From contig JBHHXI010000024.1 in assembly GCA_046756945.1 (NCBI GenBank), positions 1-27,528 on the forward strand: a stretch of DNA of 27,528 bases. The letters are read 5' to 3'. The translations under genes and the position numbers were made by a program. The notes under the pieces are model-generated. The model was given only the letters and a program-made list of their open reading frames with translations. It was not told the origin of the DNA and did not search any database. Positions 15,787 to 22,164 of the stretch are shown here, in pieces (position 1 is the stretch's first letter; the number at the start of each line of letters is the position of its first letter). The stretch comes from JACZQZ01 sp046756945 (GTDB lineage Bacteria; Pseudomonadota; Alphaproteobacteria; Rhodospirillales; 2-02-FULL-58-16).

Positions 15787-15801
15787 TTAACCCATCATTA
15801 A
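15787..15801. promoter_or_regulatory. Perfect TTAA-N7-TTAA box, candidate CtrA binding site
   Basis: TTAA at 15787-15790 and TTAA at 15798-15801, each followed by CC, are separated by exactly 7 bases. This is the CtrA consensus of alphaproteobacteria and is very unlikely by chance in DNA this GC-rich. It lies 215 bp before the 47-residue membrane peptide gene and about 415 bp from the start of the divergent regulator. The window also encodes CcrM, so the CtrA-CcrM cell-cycle circuit is likely present. Actual binding is inferred. Confidence 0.55.
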
Positions 15802-16016
15802 CCTATGTGACCTAACAGTTCCCAATGGCCAACTTCTGGAGCAGATCAGATAGCCACACGGGCGACAGGCGCTCTGTCATGGCTGATCAGGATTAACCAA
15901 GGGTTGCCGCGGCCACACCGAAATTTGGGTGATTGATAAGCGCTAAAAAAAATTCACGATTTCGGCCGGATTTGCCGCCGGTGTTCCCGTGCTCTAGTCA
16001 TAGAAGGATTCAGCGC

Positions 16017-16160
16017 ATGAGTGATTCGCCGAACTTCGCGCCAGGTAAGAAGCTCCCGACACTGGGGGTTTCCGACAAACACTCGAACTCATGGATAAGG
16101 TGGGGCCTGCCGATCGCGACCGGCCTGGTAGTCGCATTGGTAACCTTGTCCCTCATCTAG
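16017..16160 (+). CDS. 47-residue tail-anchored membrane peptide
   Basis: Small gene with a good ribosome site (AAGGA at 16004-16008, 8 nt before ATG 16017) and a TAG stop at 16158. The first 25 residues are polar (MSDSPNFAPGKKLPTLG and a Ser/His/Asn-rich stretch); residues about 29-46 form one hydrophobic helix (GLPIATGLVVALVTLSL), ending one residue before the C-terminus. That is the layout of a C-tail-anchored inner-membrane peptide. I recognise no family. The frame is open upstream to 15933, but that part lacks a ribosome site. It is downstream of the CtrA-type box and just ahead of a repeat-rich region. Confidence 0.55.
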   Translation: MSDSPNFAPGKKLPTLGVSDKHSNSWIRWGLPIATGLVVALVTLSLI

Positions 16161-16172
16161 AACAGCCACTCT

Positions 16173-16192
16173 AATTGGCCGAAATTGGCCGA
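16173..16192. repeat. Tandem 10-bp duplication
   Basis: AATTGGCCGA is repeated twice without a gap immediately after the stop of the 47-residue peptide gene. The unit contains TTGGCC. Function unknown; it may be simple slippage. Confidence 0.6.
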
Positions 16193-16238
16193 CGACAAGC
16201 TTCGCCACGGCGGTGTTGGCGGTTTCCAGAGTAGTACC

Positions 16239-16268
16239 GATGTCCGGATTCGGCTGTGAGCGGACATC
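16239..16268. repeat. 8-bp inverted repeat
   Basis: GATGTCCG at 16239-16246 is exactly inverted as CGGACATC at 16261-16268 with a 14-bp spacer. It could form a short hairpin downstream of the peptide gene, but there is no T-run, so a terminator role is weak. Confidence 0.35.
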
Positions 16269-16303
16269 CAGCGCGGGTCTGCCGAACGTCCGGTGTCGGC
16301 TCT

Positions 16304-16480
16304 AACAGGCTGCTGAAAAAGGGCGTTGCTGGTGCCTTATGCTTCGAGACGGCGCTCCGCGCCTCCTCAGCATGAGGGGTAAGTGTTTGATTATATGAGA
16401 ATCCTCATCCTGAGGAGCCGCCCAAAGGGCGGCGTCTCGAAGGATAGGACGGCACATGGGTGGTTTTTCAGCAGCCTGCT
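16304..16480. mobile_element. Miniature foldback (MITE/REP-like) element, complete copy
   Basis: About 177 bp bounded by 17-bp terminal inverted repeats matching at 16 of 17 positions (left 16304-16320, right TTTTTCAGCAGCCTGCT at 16464-16480). Inside, further inverted arms pair: CTTCGAGAC (16342-16350) with GTCTCGAAG (16434-16442), and CTCCTCAGCATGAGG (16363-16377) with the near-complement at 16403-16417. TA is present at both outer edges, fitting a TA target duplication. It encodes nothing and would need a transposase in trans. A second copy starts at 27478. Confidence 0.8.
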
Positions 16481-16546
16481 AAAGATGCTATGAGGCCGAC
16501 ATCGGCGCCCCGCCGCTGACCCAACTCTCGTTCAGGAGAGCAAGAG

Positions 16547-16981
16547 CTAGTCCCCTTCGGGTTCGCGGCGCGGCGCGATGACGGGAACGGGTGGGACGTC
16601 CATGCGGGCAACCGCGACGTTGGCGACCAGCGGTTTCAGGGTGTCATGCAGATGGCGCACGACGCCGTCGCGGTATTCCTCGCGGATCAGGGACCAGCTC
16701 ACATACAGCCCGCCGTTGATTTCGAAGCCCATGATGTCGCTGTCGCGGCCGACGTGGTGGAAGGTGCTTGCCAGGTCGTCGGTGTGGCCGACGAACACCC
16801 ACTCCGGCCGGATGCCGGCGTGCCAGATCACATAGACCCCGCCGAGCCCGGACAACCCTTCCGCTTCGGGGTCGAGTCTGATCAGGCGGTGGAAGCGTCC
16901 GCGCGCGGATTTGGCCCAGTTGGGGTCCATCGGCACGCCGGAGTGGATGGGCTTGACCTTACCTCTGCCAAACAAAGGCAT
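16547..16981 (-). CDS. Small GIY-YIG-like protein
   Basis: 144-residue protein of no confident named family. The central part resembles a GIY-YIG nuclease fold: GVYVIWHAG (GVY at 48-50) then WVFVGHTDDL (FVG at 63-65), spaced 12 residues, followed by an Arg-containing helix, GGLYVSWSLI, and EEYRDGVVRHLHDTLKPLVAN, which resembles the Glu-bearing helix and LKP ending of GIY-YIG domains. The motif residues are substituted, so nuclease activity is doubtful. The N-terminal 40 residues are basic; the C-terminal 20 are Pro/Arg-rich. ATG at 16981 is directly preceded by AGGAG. It stands alone between the foldback element and the aminopeptidase gene. Confidence 0.6.
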   Translation of the reverse strand: MPLFGRGKVKPIHSGVPMDPNWAKSARGRFHRLIRLDPEAEGLSGLGGVYVIWHAGIRPEWVFVGHTDDLASTFHHVGRDSDIMGFEINGGLYVSWSLIREEYRDGVVRHLHDTLKPLVANVAVARMDVPPVPVIAPRREPEGD

Positions 16982-17198
16982 CTCCTGCGATACCCCCTTG
17001 TCCCGGCGGGGAAACCCGGCGGCGCGGGCCCCGGCACACCGGCCTCCGTCCGCGGCCAGGGGCGGAATCCGCCTTGCATGGCAGTGTTATGACTCCGCGG
17101 TTGCAAAATAGTTAATTTCCGCGTTTCCGCCGGGTCTTTGTTCGCTGTGGAGCCCCGGGCGTTCGCCGCCCGTATACGAACGCTCACTGATAGCGGCA

Positions 17199-19259
17199 TT
17201 ACCCCAGCGGCCGGGTCGCGGCCTCGAGCCAGCGTGCGGTGTCGGCGTCCACCAGCGGGGTCAGCGCCTCGCGGACGCGGGCGTGGTAGGCGTCCAGCCA
17301 CGCCCTTTCGGCGCCCGTCACCAGGGAGGGCTCGACCAGGGTCAGGTCGATGGGGGCGAGGGTCAGGGTTTCGAAGCCGAGCAGGTCCTTTTCCGCCCCC
17401 TCCGGCGCCTCGGCCGGCGTCACCGTGACCAGGTTCTCGATGCGGATTCCATAGGCCCCGGTCTTGTAGTAGCCCGGTTCGTTGGAGACCACCATGCCGG
17501 CCTCCAGGGCGACCCGGTTGGGGTGCTTGGCGACCCGTTGCGGTCCCTCGTGCACGCACAGGTAGGCACCGACGCCGTGGCCGGTGCCGTGGTCGTAGTC
17601 CAGCCCCACATCCCACAGCGCCCGCCGGGCCAGGGTGTCAAGCTGGGAGCCGGTGGTGCCCTTGGGAAACCGCGCCGTGGCGATGGCGATGTGGCCCTTG
17701 AGCACGCGGGTGAAGCGGTCGCGCATCTCGTCCGTCGGTTTCCCGATGGCCACCGTGCGGGTGACGTCGGTGGTCCCGTCCAGGTACTGGGCGCCCGAAT
17801 CGACCAGGTAAAGCGACCCCGGCCGCAGGTCCCGGTTGGTCTTCTCGGTGACCCGGTAGTGGACGATGGCGCCGTTGGCGCCGGCGCCGGAAATGGTGGG
17901 AAAACTGAGGCCCCGGAAACGCTTGTCTTCGCGCCGCAGGCCTTCCAGCCGCTCGGCGGCGGCCATCTCGGTGACGCCGCCGGCCGGCGCCGCCGCCGCC
18001 AGCCAGGCCAGGAAACGGCTGAGGGACGCGCCGTCGCGCCGGTGGGCGGCGCGTATGCCCTTCAGCTCGACGGAGCTCTTCAGCGCCTTGGGCAGGGCGC
18101 AGGGGTCGGGCCCCCGCGACAGCCTGGCGCCCGCCTTCTTCAGGCGGTCGAACACCCAGGCCGGGGCGCCGGCCGGATCCACGCGCACCGTCTTGCGGGC
18201 GCCGCCGAGGCGGTCCAGGGCCGGGCCGAAGGCGCCGGGCCCGCGGACCGTGACCTCCTTGTCCAGGTGCCGTTCCACGCCCCTGGTCAGCTTGCGGCGG
18301 TCGACGAACAGGCCCACGGTGCCGTCGGCGTTCAATATGGCGAAGGCGAGGGCGAGGGGGGTAAAGGGCACGTCGCCGCCGCGCAGGTTGAGCAGCCAGG
18401 CGATGGAATCCGGGGCCGTCAGCACGGCCGCGTCCGCCTTTTCATCGGCCAGGGTCGCGGCCACCCGGCGGCGTTTCTCGTTCGAGGTCACGCCGGTGAA
18501 GGTGGTGCTCTGCGCCACCACCGGCGCGATGGGCGGCGGCGGCTGGTTGCGCCACACCGCGTCCACCGGGTTGTCGGCGGCGGCCACCAGCCTGGCCCCG
18601 GCCTTTTCGCAGGCGGCGCGCAGGTGCGCCACCTGGTCCGGCGTGTGCAGCCAGGGATCGTAGGCCAGCCGCGCCCTGGCCGGCAGGTGGGCGGCGATCC
18701 ACTCGCCGGGCGGGCCATCGGCCGGCGGCGGAAACTCGTACAGGGCGGCGTCCACTTCGGCGCGCGCCTGCAGGGTGTAGCGTCCGTCGACGAACACGGC
18801 GGCCCGGTCCCTGAGCACCACCGCCGTGCCCGCCGAGCCGGTGAACCCGGTCAGCCAGGCCAGGCGCTCGGCCCGCCTGGGCACGTATTCCCCCTGATGC
18901 TCGTCGGCCCGGGGCACGATGAAGCCGTGCAGCCGGCGGCGCTTCAACTCGCCCCGCAGGGCCTCCAGCCTGGCCGGCGCCTCGCTTTCCGGGCCGTCGA
19001 GGCCGTCGTCGGCCGAGGCCGCCACCCGCGCCCTGAGGGCGGCGAGCTGGCCGGCAAGCTCGGCGCCGGGCCGGGCCGCCACCAGGGCCATCCACGCGCC
19101 GGGCTCGAAAGGCTCGGGCGCGGCGACGACGCCCCGCACCAGCCGGCGCACCCGGGCCGCGCCCAGGGGCGAGCCCGCCCGCCGCAACAGGCGGTCCAGT
19201 GTCTCGTCACCGCGATAGGTGTCGTCCAAGGCCGGTTGAACCCCCGCCGTCACGTCCAT
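17199..19259 (-). CDS. pepP: Xaa-Pro aminopeptidase (M24B) with N-terminal extension
   Basis: Aminopeptidase P-type enzyme, removing the N-terminal residue from peptides with Pro in position 2. From the ATG at 19259 it has 686 residues; GTG at 19277 would add 6. Two creatinase-like domains (from LEALRGELKRRRLHGFIVPRA) precede the pita-bread catalytic domain. Metal ligands are all visible: Asp487 (LVDSGAQY), Asp498 (TTDVTRT), His561 (GTGHGVGAY), Glu594 (SNEPGYY) and Glu608 (IRIENLV). The usual enzyme of this class is about 600 residues; here the first 90 or so (DDTYRGDETLDRLLRRAG through LRARVAASAD) are extra and helical. Cytoplasmic, no signal peptide. It is a single gene. Confidence 0.92.
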   Translation of the reverse strand: MDVTAGVQPALDDTYRGDETLDRLLRRAGSPLGAARVRRLVRGVVAAPEPFEPGAWMALVAARPGAELAGQLAALRARVAASADDGLDGPESEAPARLEALRGELKRRRLHGFIVPRADEHQGEYVPRRAERLAWLTGFTGSAGTAVVLRDRAAVFVDGRYTLQARAEVDAALYEFPPPADGPPGEWIAAHLPARARLAYDPWLHTPDQVAHLRAACEKAGARLVAAADNPVDAVWRNQPPPPIAPVVAQSTTFTGVTSNEKRRRVAATLADEKADAAVLTAPDSIAWLLNLRGGDVPFTPLALAFAILNADGTVGLFVDRRKLTRGVERHLDKEVTVRGPGAFGPALDRLGGARKTVRVDPAGAPAWVFDRLKKAGARLSRGPDPCALPKALKSSVELKGIRAAHRRDGASLSRFLAWLAAAAPAGGVTEMAAAERLEGLRREDKRFRGLSFPTISGAGANGAIVHYRVTEKTNRDLRPGSLYLVDSGAQYLDGTTDVTRTVAIGKPTDEMRDRFTRVLKGHIAIATARFPKGTTGSQLDTLARRALWDVGLDYDHGTGHGVGAYLCVHEGPQRVAKHPNRVALEAGMVVSNEPGYYKTGAYGIRIENLVTVTPAEAPEGAEKDLLGFETLTLAPIDLTLVEPSLVTGAERAWLDAYHARVREALTPLVDADTARWLEAATRPLG

Positions 19260-19377
19260 GCCACGATTGACGGTCACAAGGTTGAAGGTGGGAAGAAGCT
19301 AAGAGCCGGCGCCGGTCCAGGCAAGGGGCAATGGCGGGCGTGGCCCCCCGGGCGCGCCGGCCCGGGATATGCGCCCG

Positions 19378-19398
19378 CTGCAATGCTGCACTGCAACA
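19378..19398. promoter_or_regulatory. TGC-rich direct repeat upstream of the DUF1127 gene
   Basis: CTGCAATG (19378-19385) and CTGCAACA (19391-19398) are partial direct repeats 13 bp apart; between them CTGCACTGCAA (19386-19396) resembles the TGC-rich CTGC-N3-GCAG form reported for the polyhydroxyalkanoate regulator PhaR. It lies about 125 bp before the DUF1127 start, in a sensible place for an operator. Assignment to PhaR is tentative. Confidence 0.25.
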
Positions 19399-19522
19399 TT
19401 TCGACTTAAACGGCGGCCGAAAAGGACTATGTTTAGGCGTGACCCGCGGGACATCGCCTGCCATTCCCTGTTGAGGGGGCAACGTGGTGTTCCGGTACTT
19501 CTGCGGTAAAGGAATCGGGACC

Positions 19523-19948
19523 ATGACGACAACCGGATACGATGCCATTCAGATGCGGTTCTTTTCCGAGCCGGCCGCCTATCAAACCATTGATCAGCAA
19601 GCCAGAATCGCCGACGCGCGGTATCGGCAGTCGAAGGAGCTGGCGCGCCTCGTGCGTCTGGCGGGGACCCGGATCGCGGGTGTCGTCCGCACCTGGCTGC
19701 TGGCGCCGGCGGTGCGCTGGTATCGGCGCCGCGAGACCATTCAGGAGCTGATGGGGCTCGACGACCGGACTCTCGCCGACATCGGCATACTGCGCTGCGA
19801 CATTCCAAAGGTGGTCGGGGACGCCTATGCGCCGCGCACCGCCGCGGCCGAAACGCCGGCGGCGGGCGCCACGGTGCACCGTCTGCCGGCGGGCGGAAAA
19901 TCCGCCGCCGCCCAATCGGACGACACCGGCCGCTCCCTCGCCGCCTGA
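19523..19948 (+). CDS. DUF1127 domain protein
   Basis: 141-residue protein with a DUF1127 domain at about residues 62-98: the segment VRWYRRRETIQELMGLDD followed by RTLADIGILRCDIPKVV is the classic short Arg-rich helix pair. Small DUF1127 proteins in alphaproteobacteria have been tied to RNA turnover and phosphate or carbon metabolism; this one is longer, with a 60-residue N-terminal part and a 40-residue Ala/Pro-rich tail. ATG 19523 follows AAGGAATCGGGACC; an in-frame GTG at 19484 with GAGGGGG upstream is a possible alternative. The upstream region carries a TGC-rich repeat. Precise function unknown. Confidence 0.8.
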   Translation: MTTTGYDAIQMRFFSEPAAYQTIDQQARIADARYRQSKELARLVRLAGTRIAGVVRTWLLAPAVRWYRRRETIQELMGLDDRTLADIGILRCDIPKVVGDAYAPRTAAAETPAAGATVHRLPAGGKSAAAQSDDTGRSLAA

Positions 19949-20082
19949 CCACGCGCCGCCGCGCCCGGCCGGGAGCCGTCCGGCCGGGTGGCGCTGCCGC
20001 ACAGGTTTTCGCCGGGCCATAGGCCCCGCACCCGGCCGCGTTGAGGCGTATCGACGAGTCGCAAATCTACGCGGGCCAAGCC

Positions 20083-20415
20083 CTAATCCCCGCGCCCGCC
20101 GCTTTTCTTCACCTCCCGGTAGCCCCGCGCCCGCATGCAGCGGGCGAACAGGGTGCCGCGATTCTTGAGGGCATCGAACCGGGCCATCCTCGCCCGCAGC
20201 GGATCGGCGCGGGTGTCGTCGTCCTGGCTCCGGTAGCCGCGGTCGCGGATGTAGTCGCGCTCGGCCTCGGCCGCCGCCTGGGCATGGCAGGCGGCCTTGT
20301 CGCCGGGCCACCGGTCCCTGGGCAGGCCCGGGTTCTCCCAACGGATGGGCGCGGCGCAAGACGCGGCCAGCACAACGGCGAGAGAAGCGGCCAGCGCTTT
20401 CGGCCAGGACATCAT
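20083..20415 (-). CDS. Small lipoprotein, unknown function
   Basis: 110-residue protein with a lipoprotein signal: hydrophobic residues 6-19 and lipobox LAASC, acylation at Cys20. The mature part is charged and contains Cys43 (KAACHAQA) and Cys93 (LFARCMRARGY), which could form a disulfide in the periplasm. The C-terminal FDALKNRGTLFARCMRARGY pattern looks like that of small alphaproteobacterial lipoproteins. ATG 20415 or the adjacent ATG 20412 could start it. It is the last gene of a minus-strand unit, 16 bp after the ADP-ribosylglycohydrolase. Confidence 0.75.
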   Translation of the reverse strand: MMSWPKALAASLAVVLAASCAAPIRWENPGLPRDRWPGDKAACHAQAAAEAERDYIRDRGYRSQDDDTRADPLRARMARFDALKNRGTLFARCMRARGYREVKKSGGRGD

Positions 20416-20431
20416 CGCCCGTATCGCTCCT

Positions 20432-21463
20432 TCAGCACGATGGTGAAGACCGCATTTGCGCCGCGACGCCGGTCTTCAGCCGCCACACCTCGCCGGCCAG
20501 CGCCGCCAGCGCGTCCTCGCCCCACGTCCCCTGGTCGTTGAGGCGGGCCGCCAGGTCGCGGGGAACGGCGCCCAGTCCGTTGCGGGCGCCGGCAATGGCG
20601 CCGGTCATGGCCGCCGTGGTGTCCACGTCGCCGCCGACGGCGATGGCGGTGCACACCGCTTCCCAGTAATCGTCGGGCGTGCGCAGGAAGGCGTACAGGC
20701 TCCACAACACGCTGCCGACGACGAAGGGTGAAATGCCCTCCCAGGCGTCGCGGAAATCGGCCGCCAGCCCGGCGCGGGCGATCACCGTGACCGCTTCGTC
20801 GGGCGGCAGTCGGACCCAGCCGGCCAGGTCAACCAGCGATCGGCCCACCGAATCCTCGACCGGGCCGGCCCATTCCGCCAGTTGCCCGAGGAATCGGGCC
20901 GGGTCCAGCGGCCCTTCCACCATGGCCAGGGCCACCGCCCCGGCAATGGCCACGGCCCCGGCCGAGCAGCGCGTGTCGGCGTGGGTGATGCGGCCCTGGT
21001 CGCGGGCGGCGTCGATAAGCGCCGCCGCGTCGTCGAAGAACATCAGCCCCACCGGGCCGGCCCGCATGGCGCTGCCGTTGCCCGCCGACGGGGCCGGCGT
21101 TCCGGCCTCGTGCCAGGGCACGCCGGCGGCGAGGCGCCGCGCCGCCTGTTCGGTCGCCCGTCCCCGCCCGACGATGCGCTCCTCGGCGAAGATGGCGGCG
21201 ATGCGCGCCGCGTAATCGGCGGCGTCGAAGCCGCCCCGGGCGGCGTAACTCTGCATCATCTCGCGGGCCAGTTGGGAATCGTCGGAATACTGGCCGAAGG
21301 CGAAGGGACCCCGCCGGCCTTCGTCGGCGCGCCCGCCCTTGAGCACGGTGTCCACGTAGGCGCGGCACGTCGGGGGCGGTTCCCCCTCGACGATGAAGCC
21401 GAGCGCGTCGCCCAGGCACTGGCCGATGAGGCAGCCGGCGAAACGGTCCTCGGGCGGAACCAT
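20432..21463 (-). CDS. ADP-ribosylglycohydrolase family protein
   Basis: 343-residue protein of the DraG/ARH fold, which removes ADP-ribose from proteins or small molecules using two Mg ions. The N-terminal DRFAGCLIGQCLGDALGF is diagnostic; FGQYSDDSQLAREMM corresponds to the usual TDDTQ metal motif with Ser for both Thr; SAGNGSAMRAGPVGLMF and the C-terminal GGDVDTTAAMTGAIAGARNGLG supply the remaining metal ligands. ATG at 21463 starts exactly at the domain; the open frame upstream overlaps the tlpA gene in another frame and is ignored. It lies between the TlpA-like and lipoprotein genes on one strand. No ADP-ribosyltransferase (DraT) or nitrogenase gene is present, so the substrate is unknown. 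Confidence 0.88.
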   Translation of the reverse strand: MVPPEDRFAGCLIGQCLGDALGFIVEGEPPPTCRAYVDTVLKGGRADEGRRGPFAFGQYSDDSQLAREMMQSYAARGGFDAADYAARIAAIFAEERIVGRGRATEQAARRLAAGVPWHEAGTPAPSAGNGSAMRAGPVGLMFFDDAAALIDAARDQGRITHADTRCSAGAVAIAGAVALAMVEGPLDPARFLGQLAEWAGPVEDSVGRSLVDLAGWVRLPPDEAVTVIARAGLAADFRDAWEGISPFVVGSVLWSLYAFLRTPDDYWEAVCTAIAVGGDVDTTAAMTGAIAGARNGLGAVPRDLAARLNDQGTWGEDALAALAGEVWRLKTGVAAQMRSSPSC

Positions 21464-21501
21464 TGTCCTTGTCCTGCCGCTCCTATCCCCGGCTTCGTGC
21501 G

Positions 21502-22128
21502 CTACCCCGGACGGCCGTCGCCGGGGCGCGGCTTGCGGGCCTTGTCGGTGCCCGGGCGCCGGTCTTGCGGTACCGGCCCGAGACAGGCGCGCACGAGGGC
21601 GATGGCCTTCGGCGAATCCCACTCCGTGGGCCCGACGACCCGGCCCACCTCGTTGCCCCGTGCGTCGATGAGAAGGGTCGTCGGCAGGCCGCGCACGCGC
21701 AGCTTGCGCAGAACCTCGGCGCGTTTGTCGACCAGGACCGGGAGGTTCCGAATCCCGTGTTTCTTGAAGAACCTTTTGATCACCGGGGCGCCGCCGCGGT
21801 CCTCGGACAGCGTCAGGACCTCGATCCCCTCGCCCGACACCTGGGCCTGAAGGCGGTCCAGCGAGGGCATTTCGCGGACGCACGGGGCGCACCAGGTGGC
21901 CCAGAAGTTGAGCACCACGGCGCGGCCCCGGTAGTCGGCGATGGTGCGCGCGGTGTCCTTGCCCTCGAAGAAGGGCACCTGACGCACCGGCCGGGGCGGG
22001 AGCGTGGGCTGGAAATTGAATATGTCACGCCCGGCCGCGGCGCATTTCCCCCCTTCCGCACTTGCATGCGGCGGGGATATGACCACAATCACCGAAATCG
22101 CCAATGCCATGAGGACGGCGCGAATCAT
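21502..22128 (-). CDS. TlpA-like periplasmic thiol-disulfide oxidoreductase
   Basis: 208-residue thioredoxin-fold protein of the TlpA/ResA/AhpC-TSA type. A signal peptide (hydrophobic residues 4-18, cleavage plausible after HASA24) sends it to the periplasm, where it would reduce disulfides, for example in cytochrome c or oxidase assembly. The active site is FWATWCAPCVREMPSL (Cys80, Cys83) and the cis-Pro loop is in RGLPTTLLID. A Pro/Arg-rich C-terminal tail of about 20 residues is unusual. Position next to divergent argH is conserved in alphaproteobacteria. The start codons of the two genes are only 36 bp apart. Downstream come the ADP-ribosylglycohydrolase and a lipoprotein. Confidence 0.9.
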   Translation of the reverse strand: MIRAVLMALAISVIVVISPPHASAEGGKCAAAGRDIFNFQPTLPPRPVRQVPFFEGKDTARTIADYRGRAVVLNFWATWCAPCVREMPSLDRLQAQVSGEGIEVLTLSEDRGGAPVIKRFFKKHGIRNLPVLVDKRAEVLRKLRVRGLPTTLLIDARGNEVGRVVGPTEWDSPKAIALVRACLGPVPQDRRPGTDKARKPRPGDGRPG

Positions 22129-22164
22129 GTTGGGCAGTACTCCCTATTCTCCCGCCGGTGCGCC

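Larger units (their letters stand above)
15371..16016. other. Long non-coding region between the regulator and the 47-residue peptide
   Basis: 646 bp without a convincing gene. It holds the promoter of the minus-strand regulator, repeat copy B (15585-15619), a TTAA-N7-TTAA box (15787-15801) and an AT-rich segment at 15790-15960 leading to the small plus-strand gene. A minus-strand frame of about 79 codons crosses the repeat and looks like repeat-derived sequence (Arg/Pro-rich, no motif), so I do not call it. Confidence 0.55.
16161..16546. other. Repeat-rich intergenic region
   Basis: 386 bp with no gene. From left: a perfect tandem duplication of 10 bp (16173-16192), an 8-bp inverted repeat (16239-16246 and 16261-16268), the 177-bp foldback element (16304-16480), then about 65 bp to the stop of the minus-strand GIY-YIG-like gene. 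Confidence 0.7.

Noticed and set aside
17283..19409. About 700-codon open plus-strand frame
   Set aside because: Fully antisense to aminopeptidase P, whose metal ligands are all intact; no domain is recognisable.
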